Below are positions 51,485-61,092 of a stretch of DNA of 64,000 nt, in pieces. This DNA comes from a virus: positions 1 to 64,000 of the IMG/VR virus record IMGVR_UViG_3300037010_001227; one strand, given 5' to 3'. Made by a program: the position numbers and the translations under genes. The notes under the pieces were generated by a model that saw nothing but the letters and a program-made list of their open reading frames with translations, made no database searches and was not told the origin of the DNA. Numbering within the stretch: position 1 is the stretch's first letter; each line of letters begins with the position of its first letter.

Positions 51485-53026
51485 TTATACGAATAGGTTT
51501 TGGACCTGTAGAACACCTAGGCCATACTTACCATCTAGGAGAGGCTTGTGGTCATAACGTTGCTGTAGACCAACAACTGTTGAGAACATATCACCGCTCA
51601 TTACGTCAACGGTAGGAGGAGTAAGGTAAGTTACATATGGGAAATACGCATAAGGAGCCTTGGTAAGATCCTTAGAAGTATAACCAAGAAGCATTTTGTC
51701 AGACTGTGGGAAATAAGGATTCTTGGCAACTGTGAAGTTGTCAATAACACCAAGCTTCTCTTGACCAACACTGTATTCACCGCCGTGAGAATGATCGGCG
51801 CCAGCTAGCTTGAATCGGTTAGTATTCTGTAGCTTGGTGTAAACATGAGGATGGCAAATAGCGAAGAAATCTTCACCACGGAGATAATCAACTGACATAT
51901 CGTTAGCAAGGAAATTCATCTTGTGAACGAGAGTCTCGTTGAAATCAGCCTGTGTTCCACGGAATAGACCTGAAGCATACTGGGCGTCCCAAGTTGCAAA
52001 CTTACCAGATACACTCATCATAGCCTGTGTTAATTCAAGGTCGATTTCAAGAGCCATTGTTTCAGTCATGGCTGTTACTAGTTCTTTAAGAGCATCTAGT
52101 TTACCATCTGAATAAGCTTCTAAGTCCTGAATTGCTTCAGCTGAAATCTGTGCAAAGTTCTTACGAGCTTTTGCAGTTACTTGAATTAGATCCATTGCGA
52201 AGCTGACTTCTGATAGATCTTTATTGCGTTCTAGACCGATTGAATAATCTAGTTCATAGTGGTAACCAGCGCCTGGGGCTGGAAGACTAGCTGTGGTAGT
52301 CATATCAACTACAGGCTTGGCACCGTTTAAAGAACCGTAACCAGTAATAGTTGTTACTGTAACAGCAGACTTCTTAATTGTACCAGTTCCATCATCAGCA
52401 CCTACGAAAGAACGGTCACGAGGAGTTAGATCGTTAACCTTGTAAATTGCTAATGAACCAGGAATTAGTGGACCGTGCTGTAGAGTAACGGGGCCAGGAG
52501 CTCCAGCTAACTCACCAGAGATTTCCTGTGAAGAATAATTAGGATCTAAACTACCCTTATTACCCTGCCAAGAAGTACTACCAGAAGCACCTTCAGTATA
52601 GAGCTTGTTGTACTGAGGATCGAACCACTCTGCGCCAGCAGCCTGACCATCTTTAGGAGTCTTACGATTTAGACGGAATGTTTGGATGATCTGAGTAGGA
52701 ACATCTAACTGACGAGTAGCTACGAACTTAGTAGCTACAATCTGGGGCATTACCCGCTTAATAATAGTAGGTAACATAGCTTTATTATAACCAGCGACCT
52801 GACTAGAAACTGTGGCTTCCTGTAAAGGAGTTAATGCATACTTCATTGACTGAACAGTGTGCATAAAAACTGTATTACGTAGATTCTCATCCTTAACGTC
52901 TTGTAAAGATTCCATAATAGCTGCCCAGAATGGAGCTTTACCTTTTGCTTTAGCTAGGTTGGAGTCCTTGGCTAAAATCTGTTTTACTTTTTCCTCTAGT
53001 AGAGGTTCATTTCCGCGAAGAAGCAT
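51485..53026 (-). CDS. Major capsid protein, T4 gp23-like
   Basis: A 513-residue protein with gp23 hallmarks: AMLPTIIKRVMPQIVATKFV and VATRQLDVPTQIIQTFRLNR in the N-terminal third, LERNKDLSEVSFAMDLIQVT and AKARKNFAQISAEAIQDLEA in the centre, and YASGLFRGTQADF, FFAICHPHVYTKLQN, KLGVIDNFTVAKNPYFPQSD, PYAYFPYVTYLTPPTV near the end. Length is close to T4 gp23 (521 aa). The N-terminal helix (about 60 residues) is the part removed by the prohead protease in T4. A perfect AAGGAG ribosome site, isolated terminator and balanced codon usage suit a highly expressed gene. Confidence 0.96.
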   Translation of the reverse strand: MLLRGNEPLLEEKVKQILAKDSNLAKAKGKAPFWAAIMESLQDVKDENLRNTVFMHTVQSMKYALTPLQEATVSSQVAGYNKAMLPTIIKRVMPQIVATKFVATRQLDVPTQIIQTFRLNRKTPKDGQAAGAEWFDPQYNKLYTEGASGSTSWQGNKGSLDPNYSSQEISGELAGAPGPVTLQHGPLIPGSLAIYKVNDLTPRDRSFVGADDGTGTIKKSAVTVTTITGYGSLNGAKPVVDMTTTASLPAPGAGYHYELDYSIGLERNKDLSEVSFAMDLIQVTAKARKNFAQISAEAIQDLEAYSDGKLDALKELVTAMTETMALEIDLELTQAMMSVSGKFATWDAQYASGLFRGTQADFNETLVHKMNFLANDMSVDYLRGEDFFAICHPHVYTKLQNTNRFKLAGADHSHGGEYSVGQEKLGVIDNFTVAKNPYFPQSDKMLLGYTSKDLTKAPYAYFPYVTYLTPPTVDVMSGDMFSTVVGLQQRYDHKPLLDGKYGLGVLQVQNLFV

Positions 53027-53035
53027 TTACTTTTT

Positions 53036-53041
53036 CTCCTT
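53036..53041 (-). promoter_or_regulatory. Strong Shine-Dalgarno site of the capsid gene
   Basis: AAGGAG on the minus strand, nine bases before ATG 53026. It is one of the strongest ribosome binding sites in the window and fixes the capsid start. Confidence 0.85.
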
Positions 53042-53118
53042 AATATTTAAAAAAGTTGTTTTCTGTTTTAGTAGTTCACTAATGTAATATTTAATTGTTA
53101 TTTTTTATTTACTAGTTA

Positions 53119-53958
53119 TTAAAAAACATCAGTTGGGTCAATCATTTCTTTAGATGTACTAGGAACGGCCTTTTTCTGCTCTGCTACTTTGACTTTTACT
53201 GACTCGGCAAGAGCGATTAACTTCGCTTTGGCGTCATCAACAGTACCAATATTTTCAAGCATAGGCTCGGTAACTGTTTTATTTTCAGTTACTGATTCTA
53301 CTTTTGAGCGTAGTTCATGCTTAATTTTTTCAATTGCTTCTTTTGCTTCAGTTAAAGTTTTTGGTGAAAGTTCTTTTAAAGTATTAACGATTACGACTTG
53401 CTTTTCGAGAGAATAGCCAGCGCATTCTTTAACAACTAAAGTCTGAATATCATCAGAAAGAACTTTAGAACGAAGTTCTTGGTTCTCACGAAGAGCACGA
53501 TTTAGCTTAGTCTTGTATCCTTCAACTACAGCCGCGTTAGAAGCTTCTAATTCAGGAACATTAATGAAGGGAGCCATAATCTTAACGGCTGTAGAAAATG
53601 CTTCAGTAATTTTTGCTGATTGAGTATTAGTTTTTGAATCTTCTGCAATAGCAGTTGTAACCTTAGTTACGGATTCATTAATAAAACCATAAACGTCATT
53701 AGACATTTTCTTGATAGCTTCGTTAAGCTTGGCTTCATTAAAAGCCTTTAACTTCTGCTCATATAAATTTGCTTTAGCTACAAGCATTTTCTTATGTACA
53801 AATAGTTCTTTTTTAACTTTAGCCTTTTCCTCTAGTAACTCAGTCTTGGCTTTATCAAGTTCAGCAGCCTTAGCTTCTGTAGCTTTGATAATCTCAGCTT
53901 CGACTAAATTTTTGATCTGAGGATTTTCTAGTAATTCTTTAATTTGTGAAAGTTCCAT
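53119..53958 (-). CDS. Prohead scaffold (core) protein, T4 gp22-like
   Basis: A 279-residue charged, helical protein with a long coiled coil (EAIEKIKHELRSKVESVTEN; KAAELDKAKTELLEEKAKVK), as in T4 gp22 (269 aa), which fills the prohead and is digested by the protease. NVPELEASNA and the C-terminal end SKEMIDPTDVF fit the family's acidic tail. It lies between the protease and major capsid genes, exactly as in T4 (21-22-23). The assignment rests on order, length and coiled-coil content. Confidence 0.8.
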   Translation of the reverse strand: MELSQIKELLENPQIKNLVEAEIIKATEAKAAELDKAKTELLEEKAKVKKELFVHKKMLVAKANLYEQKLKAFNEAKLNEAIKKMSNDVYGFINESVTKVTTAIAEDSKTNTQSAKITEAFSTAVKIMAPFINVPELEASNAAVVEGYKTKLNRALRENQELRSKVLSDDIQTLVVKECAGYSLEKQVVIVNTLKELSPKTLTEAKEAIEKIKHELRSKVESVTENKTVTEPMLENIGTVDDAKAKLIALAESVKVKVAEQKKAVPSTSKEMIDPTDVF

Positions 53959-53992
53959 GTTAGTATCACCTACTTAAATTTAGTTGCGGTTT

Positions 53993-54637
53993 TTATTTCT
54001 TGTTTCTTAGGAGTTGTTGGATGTTTGACCTAAAACTGTTCAAATATTCCTGCTCTTCTAAAGCTTGCTGAATGGAATATTTTCTAGATTCATTTACTGC
54101 CTCAACATAAGCATTCTGAGTACTGGGGTCATGCACACAATCAAAAGTGATTAGTTTATATTGTTCTACAATTGTTTCTGGTGAAGACATTAGGCCAGCT
54201 GGTTTTACTGCACCTAGACCACGACTAGAAATACCAACAGTGCAATTGTTTCTAATTAAAGAACCAAGAATTCTACCCTGTGGAGTTCCTGCTGGGCCTG
54301 GATCATCAAATACAATAGCTTCTCCGATTAAATCTGAACCCATAAACTTTAGGTTTGTAATTACGTGACTTACATTTCTAAGAGATACGGTAGGACTTTG
54401 ATCAGCTGGGTGATCTAACTCACCAAACATATTGCGACTGTTTAAACTCTCTTTAACTTCTTCTACTGCTTTATTAAGAACATTAAATGGATAAACTCTA
54501 CCATTATGATTTTTAGCGTCTGCACGTTGAAAAGTACCACGAATTTTTAGAGCTTTCCAAGAAGAACTTAGAGAAATTTGTTCTTCTAAAACTTCAAAGC
54601 CTTTAGAAGAGGCAGTTATATCATATAAAAAAGACAT
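53993..54637 (-). CDS. Prohead maturation protease, T4 gp21-like
   Basis: A 214-residue serine protease of the gp21 (peptidase U9/S80-type) group. NHNGRVYPFNVLNKAVEE (44-61), FGELDHPADQSPTVSLRNVS with the probable catalytic H76, and NCTVGISSRGLGAV (131-144) with the probable catalytic Ser (S137 or S138) are all in place. Asp in FDCVHDPS or elsewhere may complete the triad. It cleaves core and capsid proteins during head maturation. Length matches T4 gp21 (212 aa). Its ATG overlaps the stop of the 421-residue core gene by one base. Confidence 0.92.
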   Translation of the reverse strand: MSFLYDITASSKGFEVLEEQISLSSSWKALKIRGTFQRADAKNHNGRVYPFNVLNKAVEEVKESLNSRNMFGELDHPADQSPTVSLRNVSHVITNLKFMGSDLIGEAIVFDDPGPAGTPQGRILGSLIRNNCTVGISSRGLGAVKPAGLMSSPETIVEQYKLITFDCVHDPSTQNAYVEAVNESRKYSIQQALEEQEYLNSFRSNIQQLLRNKK

Positions 54638-55902
54638 TATACTCCTTTGCTTTCTTCATCAGGATTTAATCCAGGAGTCTCTTCAGAACCTTCAGAACCT
54701 TCAGAATTTTCTGTCTTTATGTCTTCTGTATCTTCTAACTCTTCAGATTTATTATCAGGTAACTGAGCATCAATTGAAGATTCATCACCAAAATCATCCG
54801 CAATAGCTTCAGGAGTATGATACTCTGAATCTAAGAAGTAACCAATCATAGGTTGCCAACGAGCTTCAATTTCAGATAGTCTGGCATCTGAAAGTTCTGG
54901 ATTATCTAAACTATCAAGGTCAGCGATAATTGTTTCGTCAAGATCAGGAGGAATATTAGAATCTTCTAGATCACTTGCCTTATCTGTAACAAATTCTTTT
55001 AAGGAATTCAAGATACTCTTTAAAGTCATCTTGTGAAGTTCTCTTACATCTTCCTCAGATAATGAAGAAGGATCAAAAGGTTCAAATTCCTGTGGACCTT
55101 CACCATCGGTAACATCATCATCCATTAAAGCAGGTTCCTCTTGAGTATAATCCTCAGAGTCTACATCACTTTCGTCAGGATATGAGCCACCTTCTAAATC
55201 ATAATCAGAAGTTGATAGTGCATTAAGGTCATCATTAGTATCTTTTAGCTCTTCTACGATAGTATAAAGATATGAGGTAACTGATTCAGCTAAAATATTG
55301 TTGCCAAGAAGAGCATCTGTAATAACAGGCTTAATCTTGTCTTTTCCTAAAGCTAATACGATACCGTGCTCTTCAATTACAGCAGCAAGGGCGCTTAGAT
55401 TCTTATTAGTAATAGCTTCTTCCACAACAGCAGCTGTGAAAAGAGCTTTCTTGAAACCATCTAAGCATTCTGTGGCTTTCTTTCTAATAGAAAAACCCTT
55501 ATTAAACTTAACAAGGTTTTCCATGAAAAGATCAGGACATTTCATTTTTAGAACATTAAACTGATAGAAAGTTTCACAAAATTCTGTCAATTTTTCTTCG
55601 GCAGTTACAAGATCATTGGCAACTAAACTCTCAACAACAGTTGAGAGAAGACCTTTTAGAGTCTTGTTTAATTCTCGTGAAGATACTGTAACTATCTCAT
55701 TCTCTAAAATATGCTCTGAAGTCATAGACTCATTTAGAGGAGTTTTGAAAGTGGCATTAATAAGCTTGCCGCCCTTGATGAATAGTACTGACTTGTCAGT
55801 ATACTCCAAAATAATGCAATCATCAGTTAGAAGATTGGCTAATTTTGAACCAAGAGCTATGTTTCCTGACTTTAAAACACTGACTAGATTTTTTAAGTTC
55901 AT
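54637..55902 (-). CDS. Acidic prohead core-type protein, 421 aa
   Basis: A 421-residue protein. The first 215 residues form a folded domain (CIILEYTDKSVLFIKGGKLI; VSSRELNKTLKGLL; LSALAAVIEEHGIVLALGKD). The rest is highly acidic and repetitive (DESDVDSEDYTQEEPALMDD; ENSEGSEGSEETPGLNPDEE). In T4 the genes at this place (67, 68) encode small acidic core proteins. A similar acidic filler that the protease digests is plausible here, but the length is quite different and no homology can be claimed. It is coupled to the protease gene. Confidence 0.65.
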   Translation of the reverse strand: MNLKNLVSVLKSGNIALGSKLANLLTDDCIILEYTDKSVLFIKGGKLINATFKTPLNESMTSEHILENEIVTVSSRELNKTLKGLLSTVVESLVANDLVTAEEKLTEFCETFYQFNVLKMKCPDLFMENLVKFNKGFSIRKKATECLDGFKKALFTAAVVEEAITNKNLSALAAVIEEHGIVLALGKDKIKPVITDALLGNNILAESVTSYLYTIVEELKDTNDDLNALSTSDYDLEGGSYPDESDVDSEDYTQEEPALMDDDVTDGEGPQEFEPFDPSSLSEEDVRELHKMTLKSILNSLKEFVTDKASDLEDSNIPPDLDETIIADLDSLDNPELSDARLSEIEARWQPMIGYFLDSEYHTPEAIADDFGDESSIDAQLPDNKSEELEDTEDIKTENSEGSEGSEETPGLNPDEESKGV

Positions 55903-55953
55903 ATTAAATATACCCTATACTCAAGTTTTCTTTTATATTAACAACATTAGTTA

Positions 55954-56298
55954 TTATTTAATTTCGAAGTTTCTACAAACATTTACTATATTAATTCTTG
56001 GAATTCTGGTAACACCGTTTCGCATAACTGGGTCTTTAATACAAAGTTTTTCTGTAAGTATTTTAGCAAGAGCTGTATCCAAACGTTTGTATGCTCCGTC
56101 ATGTGCTTTTAAATAACACTGTCTACATAATATTATTAAATTTTTAGGATTAAAAATATTAGAATCAGTACTGTTTTTATTACCTGGTATTGTATGGTGC
56201 ATGGTTAGCTCGGTTAAAGTATTACACAATTGACAACAGTAAGAATCTCTCTTTAGAGGTTTAATTTTAAAAGTGCATCTTTTGAATGCTTGTAGCAT
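55954..56298 (-). CDS. HNH endonuclease fragment, C-terminal domain
   Basis: A 114-residue protein with a HNH core: RDSYCCQLCN (zinc pair), TMHHTIPG (HH), NPKNLIILC (Asn) and CRQCYLKAHDG. In the last motif the usual CHxxxH reads CYxxxH, so one conserved His is replaced by Tyr. The N-terminal zinc domain that such genes normally carry is found separately just upstream (56354-56515) in another frame. The gene is therefore probably a broken homing endonuclease inserted between the portal and core genes. Any remaining nuclease activity is doubtful. Confidence 0.7.
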   Translation of the reverse strand: MLQAFKRCTFKIKPLKRDSYCCQLCNTLTELTMHHTIPGNKNSTDSNIFNPKNLIILCRQCYLKAHDGAYKRLDTALAKILTEKLCIKDPVMRNGVTRIPRINIVNVCRNFEIK

Positions 56299-56353
56299 TA
56301 TTCACATATTTACGTTGATATATTTTATATTATTCTGACTTTTTTTACTAAAA

Positions 56354-56515
56354 CTATTTAAAACTTCTTGGATTTTTCTGATATCTTATTTTATTTTTAA
56401 TTTTTATGCACTCTTTACAATCTGAGCCAACACCAATCTGGACACAACTCAGCCTATAAAAATCTGAGGTTGGTTTATTTTTTTTTTTACAAGAATTACA
56501 TGATTTTACAGACAT
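56354..56515 (-). pseudogene. Detached N-terminal zinc domain of the HNH gene
   Basis: A 53-codon frame (MSVKSCNSCKKKNKPTSDFY, RLSC..., CKECIKIKNK) with CxxC...CxxC and the 'DFY' motif typical of the N-terminal domain of phage HNH homing endonucleases; compare the start of the gene at 22430-23080. It ends at TAG 56354, and further stops separate it from the HNH domain at 55954-56298. The two pieces are in different frames and belonged to one gene. Confidence 0.65.
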
Positions 56516-56516
56516 A

Positions 56517-58430
56517 CTAGTCTTTTAAAAATTTAAGTTTTTCTTTGTTGTGCTCGAACAGACTTGTATATTCATTGGTGTATTCCTTGGGGTATTTCAC
56601 CTTATGAACTACAGATAGTAATTGACCCTCATGTAGTACTTTAGATGTTCCACTATAATATCTGCCTTGGGTAATTGGTTGAGAAGCTTCTAATGGAGCT
56701 GGTGTTCCAGCCGCGCCCATTGGTGAATTTCCCATTTGCATTGAAGCATCTGCTCCCATTGCATTTGGTTGACCCATATCAGGCATTGGTTGTTCTGCTC
56801 CCATATCTCCACCTAAATCTTCACCCATATCCATTCCACTACCCATTCCTGGTAATCCTCCTCCGCCAGTAGCATTTTCCTGTGGATTAAGTGGATCTGG
56901 TTTTAGCATCTCTACTACTTCAGCATCAGTTTTACGAAGAACATTCTTAATGATCCACTCAGTATTAACATGCATACTCTGATAACTAGTGGCTAAGTTT
57001 AGTAATTCTGATTCTACTTCAATACGAGATTTCTCTTCAATATAAGAAGGACGAGTCATTACTAAGTCGAAAGATGTAAGTTCTTCTTTAGAAGAAATAC
57101 CCTTTACTGCTAAATGAATAATACAAAGATCCTTAATAGTTTCTAAGAAATCTTCTTGAATATTTTGAATAGCTTTACCAAAAGTTACGTTCTGCTGAGA
57201 TAGTGTAGCCTTACCATTAATATCTCCCTCGAAACCAAGGAAGGCTTTTGGAACTTTTAACGCACTAAATAAACGATTATTTAAATAGTTTAAATCTTCA
57301 ATGTCACCAATATTCTGAGCACCTGACATCATCTCAACTTTAGAACCAGCATTATTCTTTCCAATAGGAATAAAAATATTAGCATTCATATCTAATAGTT
57401 GATAACGTTCGTTAATACGTCCAGAAGGATCAAAGAATTCTTTCTTGTTAATAGCATTAATCTGCTTTTTAACAATATTTTCAATATCTGCACCTTGATT
57501 ATTACCTACATCTACGTAGAAAACCATTCGTGAAGGTGCTCTATTAAGACGATAGATAATAACAGAATCTACCATCAAATCTAGTTTCTTCCAGATATCA
57601 ATAGAAGATTCTAATACTGAAGTTCCATAAGGTTCAAATGTTCCACGTCCACGAAGTCTAAAATGGGCCAATTCGTATTTCATGAAAGGAACGATGTCCT
57701 CATTATCTTCATCGTCACCAGTAACACTATGTTTTTTGCCAGCTAGGTAAGGTCTTACTAACACATTTAGATCAATAAAAGGACTTGAGGTTCCCATGTT
57801 AGAAGCATACTGAGACATTTGATATCTAAATACTTCCATGTCTTGAATGTAACCCTGTAGCTCACCATCTTGTTCTACACGATAAATAGACCGTGGATCT
57901 AAATGAGTAAGTTTAACAATCCCACGATTTGAATCTATTTTAATGGAATCAAAACGGTCACCATACTTACACATGTCTCTCACAATTGACCACGAACGGT
58001 AATTATTAAGACCTGTTACTTCTAACATTTCTGTTAGCTCATCTTGAATATATCGTGATTGACTATAAACACCGATTACTACATTGTTTTGATTTTTCTG
58101 TGTAGCTTCATTTGCATATACATCTAAAGCAGAAGCAATCAAATCACTATCCATCTTTTCATACAATGCATATCGTGATTGTCTTACATTTTCACGTTCC
58201 AAGTATCTATGATAATTTTGACCTTCGCTCTTATCAACGAAAACACCAGTTCCAATACCTTTATTGGCAATGATATTTGGTTCCCAAGCAGGAACTGTTG
58301 CAGAGGGTCTGTTGGTTGTAGCTAACGCTTGTTCGACAGACTTACGAGTATCAAATTCGTTTGGTTTATTTTTGCTAAATATCTTACTAATCGCGGTAAA
58401 AATATTTTTAACTTTACCTGATTCAGCCAT
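56517..58430 (-). CDS. Portal protein, T4 gp20-like
   Basis: A 637-residue portal. YHRYLERENVRQSRYALYEK, MDSDLIASALDVYANEATQK and MCKYGDRFDSIKIDSNRGIV, then HLDPRSIYRVEQDGELQGYI follow the gp20 pattern. The clip/wing region has RGRGTFEPYGTSVLESSIDI and SVIIYRLNRAPSRMVFYVDV. The crown end contains KVPKAFLGFEGDINGKATLS. A Gly/Met/Pro-rich linker (GGGGLPGMGSGMDMGEDLGG) near residue 530-590 is an addition compared with T4 gp20 (524 aa). The dodecamer forms the DNA gate and nucleates the head. It lies between terminase and core genes, as in T4. Confidence 0.93.
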   Translation of the reverse strand: MAESGKVKNIFTAISKIFSKNKPNEFDTRKSVEQALATTNRPSATVPAWEPNIIANKGIGTGVFVDKSEGQNYHRYLERENVRQSRYALYEKMDSDLIASALDVYANEATQKNQNNVVIGVYSQSRYIQDELTEMLEVTGLNNYRSWSIVRDMCKYGDRFDSIKIDSNRGIVKLTHLDPRSIYRVEQDGELQGYIQDMEVFRYQMSQYASNMGTSSPFIDLNVLVRPYLAGKKHSVTGDDEDNEDIVPFMKYELAHFRLRGRGTFEPYGTSVLESSIDIWKKLDLMVDSVIIYRLNRAPSRMVFYVDVGNNQGADIENIVKKQINAINKKEFFDPSGRINERYQLLDMNANIFIPIGKNNAGSKVEMMSGAQNIGDIEDLNYLNNRLFSALKVPKAFLGFEGDINGKATLSQQNVTFGKAIQNIQEDFLETIKDLCIIHLAVKGISSKEELTSFDLVMTRPSYIEEKSRIEVESELLNLATSYQSMHVNTEWIIKNVLRKTDAEVVEMLKPDPLNPQENATGGGGLPGMGSGMDMGEDLGGDMGAEQPMPDMGQPNAMGADASMQMGNSPMGAAGTPAPLEASQPITQGRYYSGTSKVLHEGQLLSVVHKVKYPKEYTNEYTSLFEHNKEKLKFLKD

Positions 58431-58460
58431 TCTTAAATCCTTCTATTTATTTAATTTTGA

Positions 58461-60446
58461 TTAAAATTTCCACTGCGATCCAATTTGTCCATATAGATAG
58501 TTTTGATGGCCTCTAATTAACTGCTGGTAGGATTCATCAAAAATATCACCAATAATATAACCAGATTCTGTTGGAATAACAGATCGTGAAATAGTTATCA
58601 AATTAATGTTTTCATCGGATTCAATACTGATATTATTAGTTCCTAAGAAATCAGATACAGACAACTGTTTCTCATATTCTTCGACAGGATGTTTTAAGTC
58701 TACTTCTTCTAATCCAGAACCATCGTATTTACCTTGCTTAATATCGTGGTAAAGTTTTAGTCTATGTGCTAGAGATGACTTGGAAATACCAAGTTTTTCT
58801 GAATAAAATGCTAAGTATTCTTCAGGATATTCAGAGGAATCTGTAATACTCTTCGAATCTACGGCAATACCAATAGTCTCTACAGGTCTATGTAAAATAT
58901 TTTTAGGCGTTAATGGTATTAGAGCTAAAGCCAAAGCTAGTGCAAGGTCATCGTTACCTTTATTAGCTTCATACTTTTTAGTTCCATCATCATATAAGGT
59001 TTTAGCAGAAAAATTTTCTAACTGAATTTTCAGCCTTGGACTTTTTAGTTTGGACATACCAAAACAATTATTATAAAATAACACTAGTTTTTCAATTAAG
59101 GTTACTCTAGAATACCTATTAGTATTAAAGCCTGGTTTACTTTTACCTTCAGCATACCAAAAATTGTTGTATCCTTTGTTCTCAAGAAGATAAACTAACA
59201 TATCCGAGTATGAGTTTTCTTCAATAACCAATTGAGCTGAATTATAATGTCTTGCAGTCTTTAAAAGAATATCTGCAAATACTTCTGTAGGCAATTTACC
59301 TACATATTCTGCTACTTGTTCTTGTGTGTCTTCATCTAATACAACAAATGCCGAGAAGTCTCGTGAACTAGGTTTATTAGCAGAGCAGTCCACACCTATT
59401 ACATACCGTTTTGTAGAGTCAGCTACTTCCCAAATCCAAAAAGTATCTTCGTAAGTCAAACCACCATAAACTCTGTTTAAGATTTTATCACTGGGGATGA
59501 AAGCTTGCAATGCTTTTGGACTGAATAACGATGCAAGGTTAACGTCGAATCTACATTCGTATTCCTGAGCAAACTTATCAGTATTTCCATTGTCAGTTCT
59601 AATCTGATCTTCTTTAAACTTCGGATTCTTAGTGAATATAGGTGAAACAGTCCAAGGAAATTCCTTCCATTCCCAACCGTTAATACCTAATTTTGCCATT
59701 GTAAAGGTTTTATAAAACCAATTACTATCACTATTACCATTTGGTGATGACAAGGCAATCAATTTAGCGTCTGCTGCTGCAATTGTAGGTAATAAACCTT
59801 TTACTACTTCATCAGCTTTATCAATGAATGCTGCTTCGTCTAATATAAACAGAGTTGCAGAGAAGGAACGTGCTGCGTGAGGGTTTGAAGTGATTGCTTT
59901 GATCTTACATTTTGTTTCACTAAACTCTACTGTGTTCTTTGAGTATAATGTGCAAGAAGGTTTCATCCATTCTGGTAAAAACTCATATGCAGTTTTTAAC
60001 TTTGTGATAAACTCTTCAGCAGCTTCTCTATTGTGAGCCACGATTAGAGTTCGTTTACCATTTGAGAATATTGAATACCATAAAACATAAAATACCATGA
60101 TTGTAGAGACACCTAACTGACGTGACTTTACGCAAATAGTATATTTATTATTTCTTACACTGTTTAAAATTTCATTCTGATAGGTTGCGGTATCCATTGG
60201 GATGAGTCCAGAGGAACCGTGACCAATAATAAATCCGTAATTATTAGCAAAATATACTGGATCAGCAATACATTTTTCTTTTTCTTCCTCAACATATTTA
60301 AAAAGAGCTGCCTGAACTTGATCTATTGGCATTCCTTGATCTAATAGTGCCTGTCCAAGCCGTTCAATCTCAAAAAATTTATGGTTTGGATAATCTTCTG
60401 GTCTACTATGATATTTTTTCGATAATTTTTTCTGTTTTGTTGCCAT
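58461..60446 (-). CDS. Large terminase subunit, T4 gp17-like
   Basis: A 661-residue packaging motor. The ATPase has the Walker A variant SRQLGVST (108-115), Walker B LFILDE (199-204) and the coupling motif LSSPNG (232-237). The RNase H-fold nuclease has GVDCSANKPSSRDFSAFVVL with D353, LVIEEN (E409/E410) and KGNDDLALALALA (D499/D500). These match gp17-type terminases, which cut concatemers and drive DNA into the prohead. Length is slightly more than T4 gp17 (610 aa). The gene starts on the last base of the small-subunit candidate's stop (TAATG). Confidence 0.95.
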   Translation of the reverse strand: MATKQKKLSKKYHSRPEDYPNHKFFEIERLGQALLDQGMPIDQVQAALFKYVEEEKEKCIADPVYFANNYGFIIGHGSSGLIPMDTATYQNEILNSVRNNKYTICVKSRQLGVSTIMVFYVLWYSIFSNGKRTLIVAHNREAAEEFITKLKTAYEFLPEWMKPSCTLYSKNTVEFSETKCKIKAITSNPHAARSFSATLFILDEAAFIDKADEVVKGLLPTIAAADAKLIALSSPNGNSDSNWFYKTFTMAKLGINGWEWKEFPWTVSPIFTKNPKFKEDQIRTDNGNTDKFAQEYECRFDVNLASLFSPKALQAFIPSDKILNRVYGGLTYEDTFWIWEVADSTKRYVIGVDCSANKPSSRDFSAFVVLDEDTQEQVAEYVGKLPTEVFADILLKTARHYNSAQLVIEENSYSDMLVYLLENKGYNNFWYAEGKSKPGFNTNRYSRVTLIEKLVLFYNNCFGMSKLKSPRLKIQLENFSAKTLYDDGTKKYEANKGNDDLALALALALIPLTPKNILHRPVETIGIAVDSKSITDSSEYPEEYLAFYSEKLGISKSSLAHRLKLYHDIKQGKYDGSGLEEVDLKHPVEEYEKQLSVSDFLGTNNISIESDENINLITISRSVIPTESGYIIGDIFDESYQQLIRGHQNYLYGQIGSQWKF

Positions 60447-60952
60447 TAGTTTAAGTTTTTAAGAATATTGTTCACTGAAGAAGTTGTTTCACCAGGTTCT
60501 AGCTCTACTTCCGCATCAACAATATCTGTCCTTTCTACCTCTACTGGAACTGACTGAGTTCCATTAACATTTAGTTTCGTGCCTCCTGCCGCCATTACAG
60601 CACCAATACCAACACCAGCCATAATATCTTGAATACTACTTGTTGCATCTGCTGAACGTTTCTTCATTGTTTGTTCACCAGATTTATATTGAATCATTGT
60701 TTTTATTAATTCAATTTTCTGTCTACGTGCTGATAGTTTAATTTCAGCAAATCGTGCTAAGCTGATAGCAAAACCTACCTCAGAGGATTCTACCATCCTG
60801 TCTCTAATAACAGTCATGTCAGAATCTAGCTCCCGAATATCTGAATCTAAGTCATCCATAGAAGCTTCTACTTTGTCTAAAATTGTATTATCAATCTTTT
60901 GAACATTTATAGAAGCACTGGAAACTTCTCGTTTGTTTATTTGATTAGTCAT
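60446..60952 (-). CDS. Probable small terminase subunit, T4 gp16-like
   Basis: A 168-residue protein directly upstream of, and overlapping by one base, the large terminase gene. It has a central helical region (MTVIRDRMVESSEVGFAISL; ARFAEIKLSARRQKIELIKT) and polar ends, the same arrangement as T4 gp16 (164 aa), whose central coiled helices form a ring that regulates gp17. A Gly/Ala segment (GVGIGAVMAAGGTK) lies near residue 115. Assigned by position, length and architecture; sequence identity with gp16 was not computed. Confidence 0.6.
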   Translation of the reverse strand: MTNQINKREVSSASINVQKIDNTILDKVEASMDDLDSDIRELDSDMTVIRDRMVESSEVGFAISLARFAEIKLSARRQKIELIKTMIQYKSGEQTMKKRSADATSSIQDIMAGVGIGAVMAAGGTKLNVNGTQSVPVEVERTDIVDAEVELEPGETTSSVNNILKNLN

Positions 60953-60998
60953 ATACGTGTTTTACAACTATAAGTGTATAATTAATTGACTTAATTAA

Positions 60999-61022
60999 AA
61001 ACCTCGCCAAAAGACGAGGTTT
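60999..61022 (-). terminator. Intrinsic terminator after the sigma factor gene
   Basis: An 8-bp stem (aaacctcg / cgaggttt) with the loop ccaaaaga. On the minus strand it is followed by TTTAATTAA. It separates the late sigma factor from the packaging operon; the rest of 60953-61092 holds no gene. Confidence 0.85.
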
Positions 61023-61092
61023 ACGCGTTAGGATAGCATGCTGTTATATATAAATATAGTAACACCCACTTCTAGGGTTTACTATAATATAA

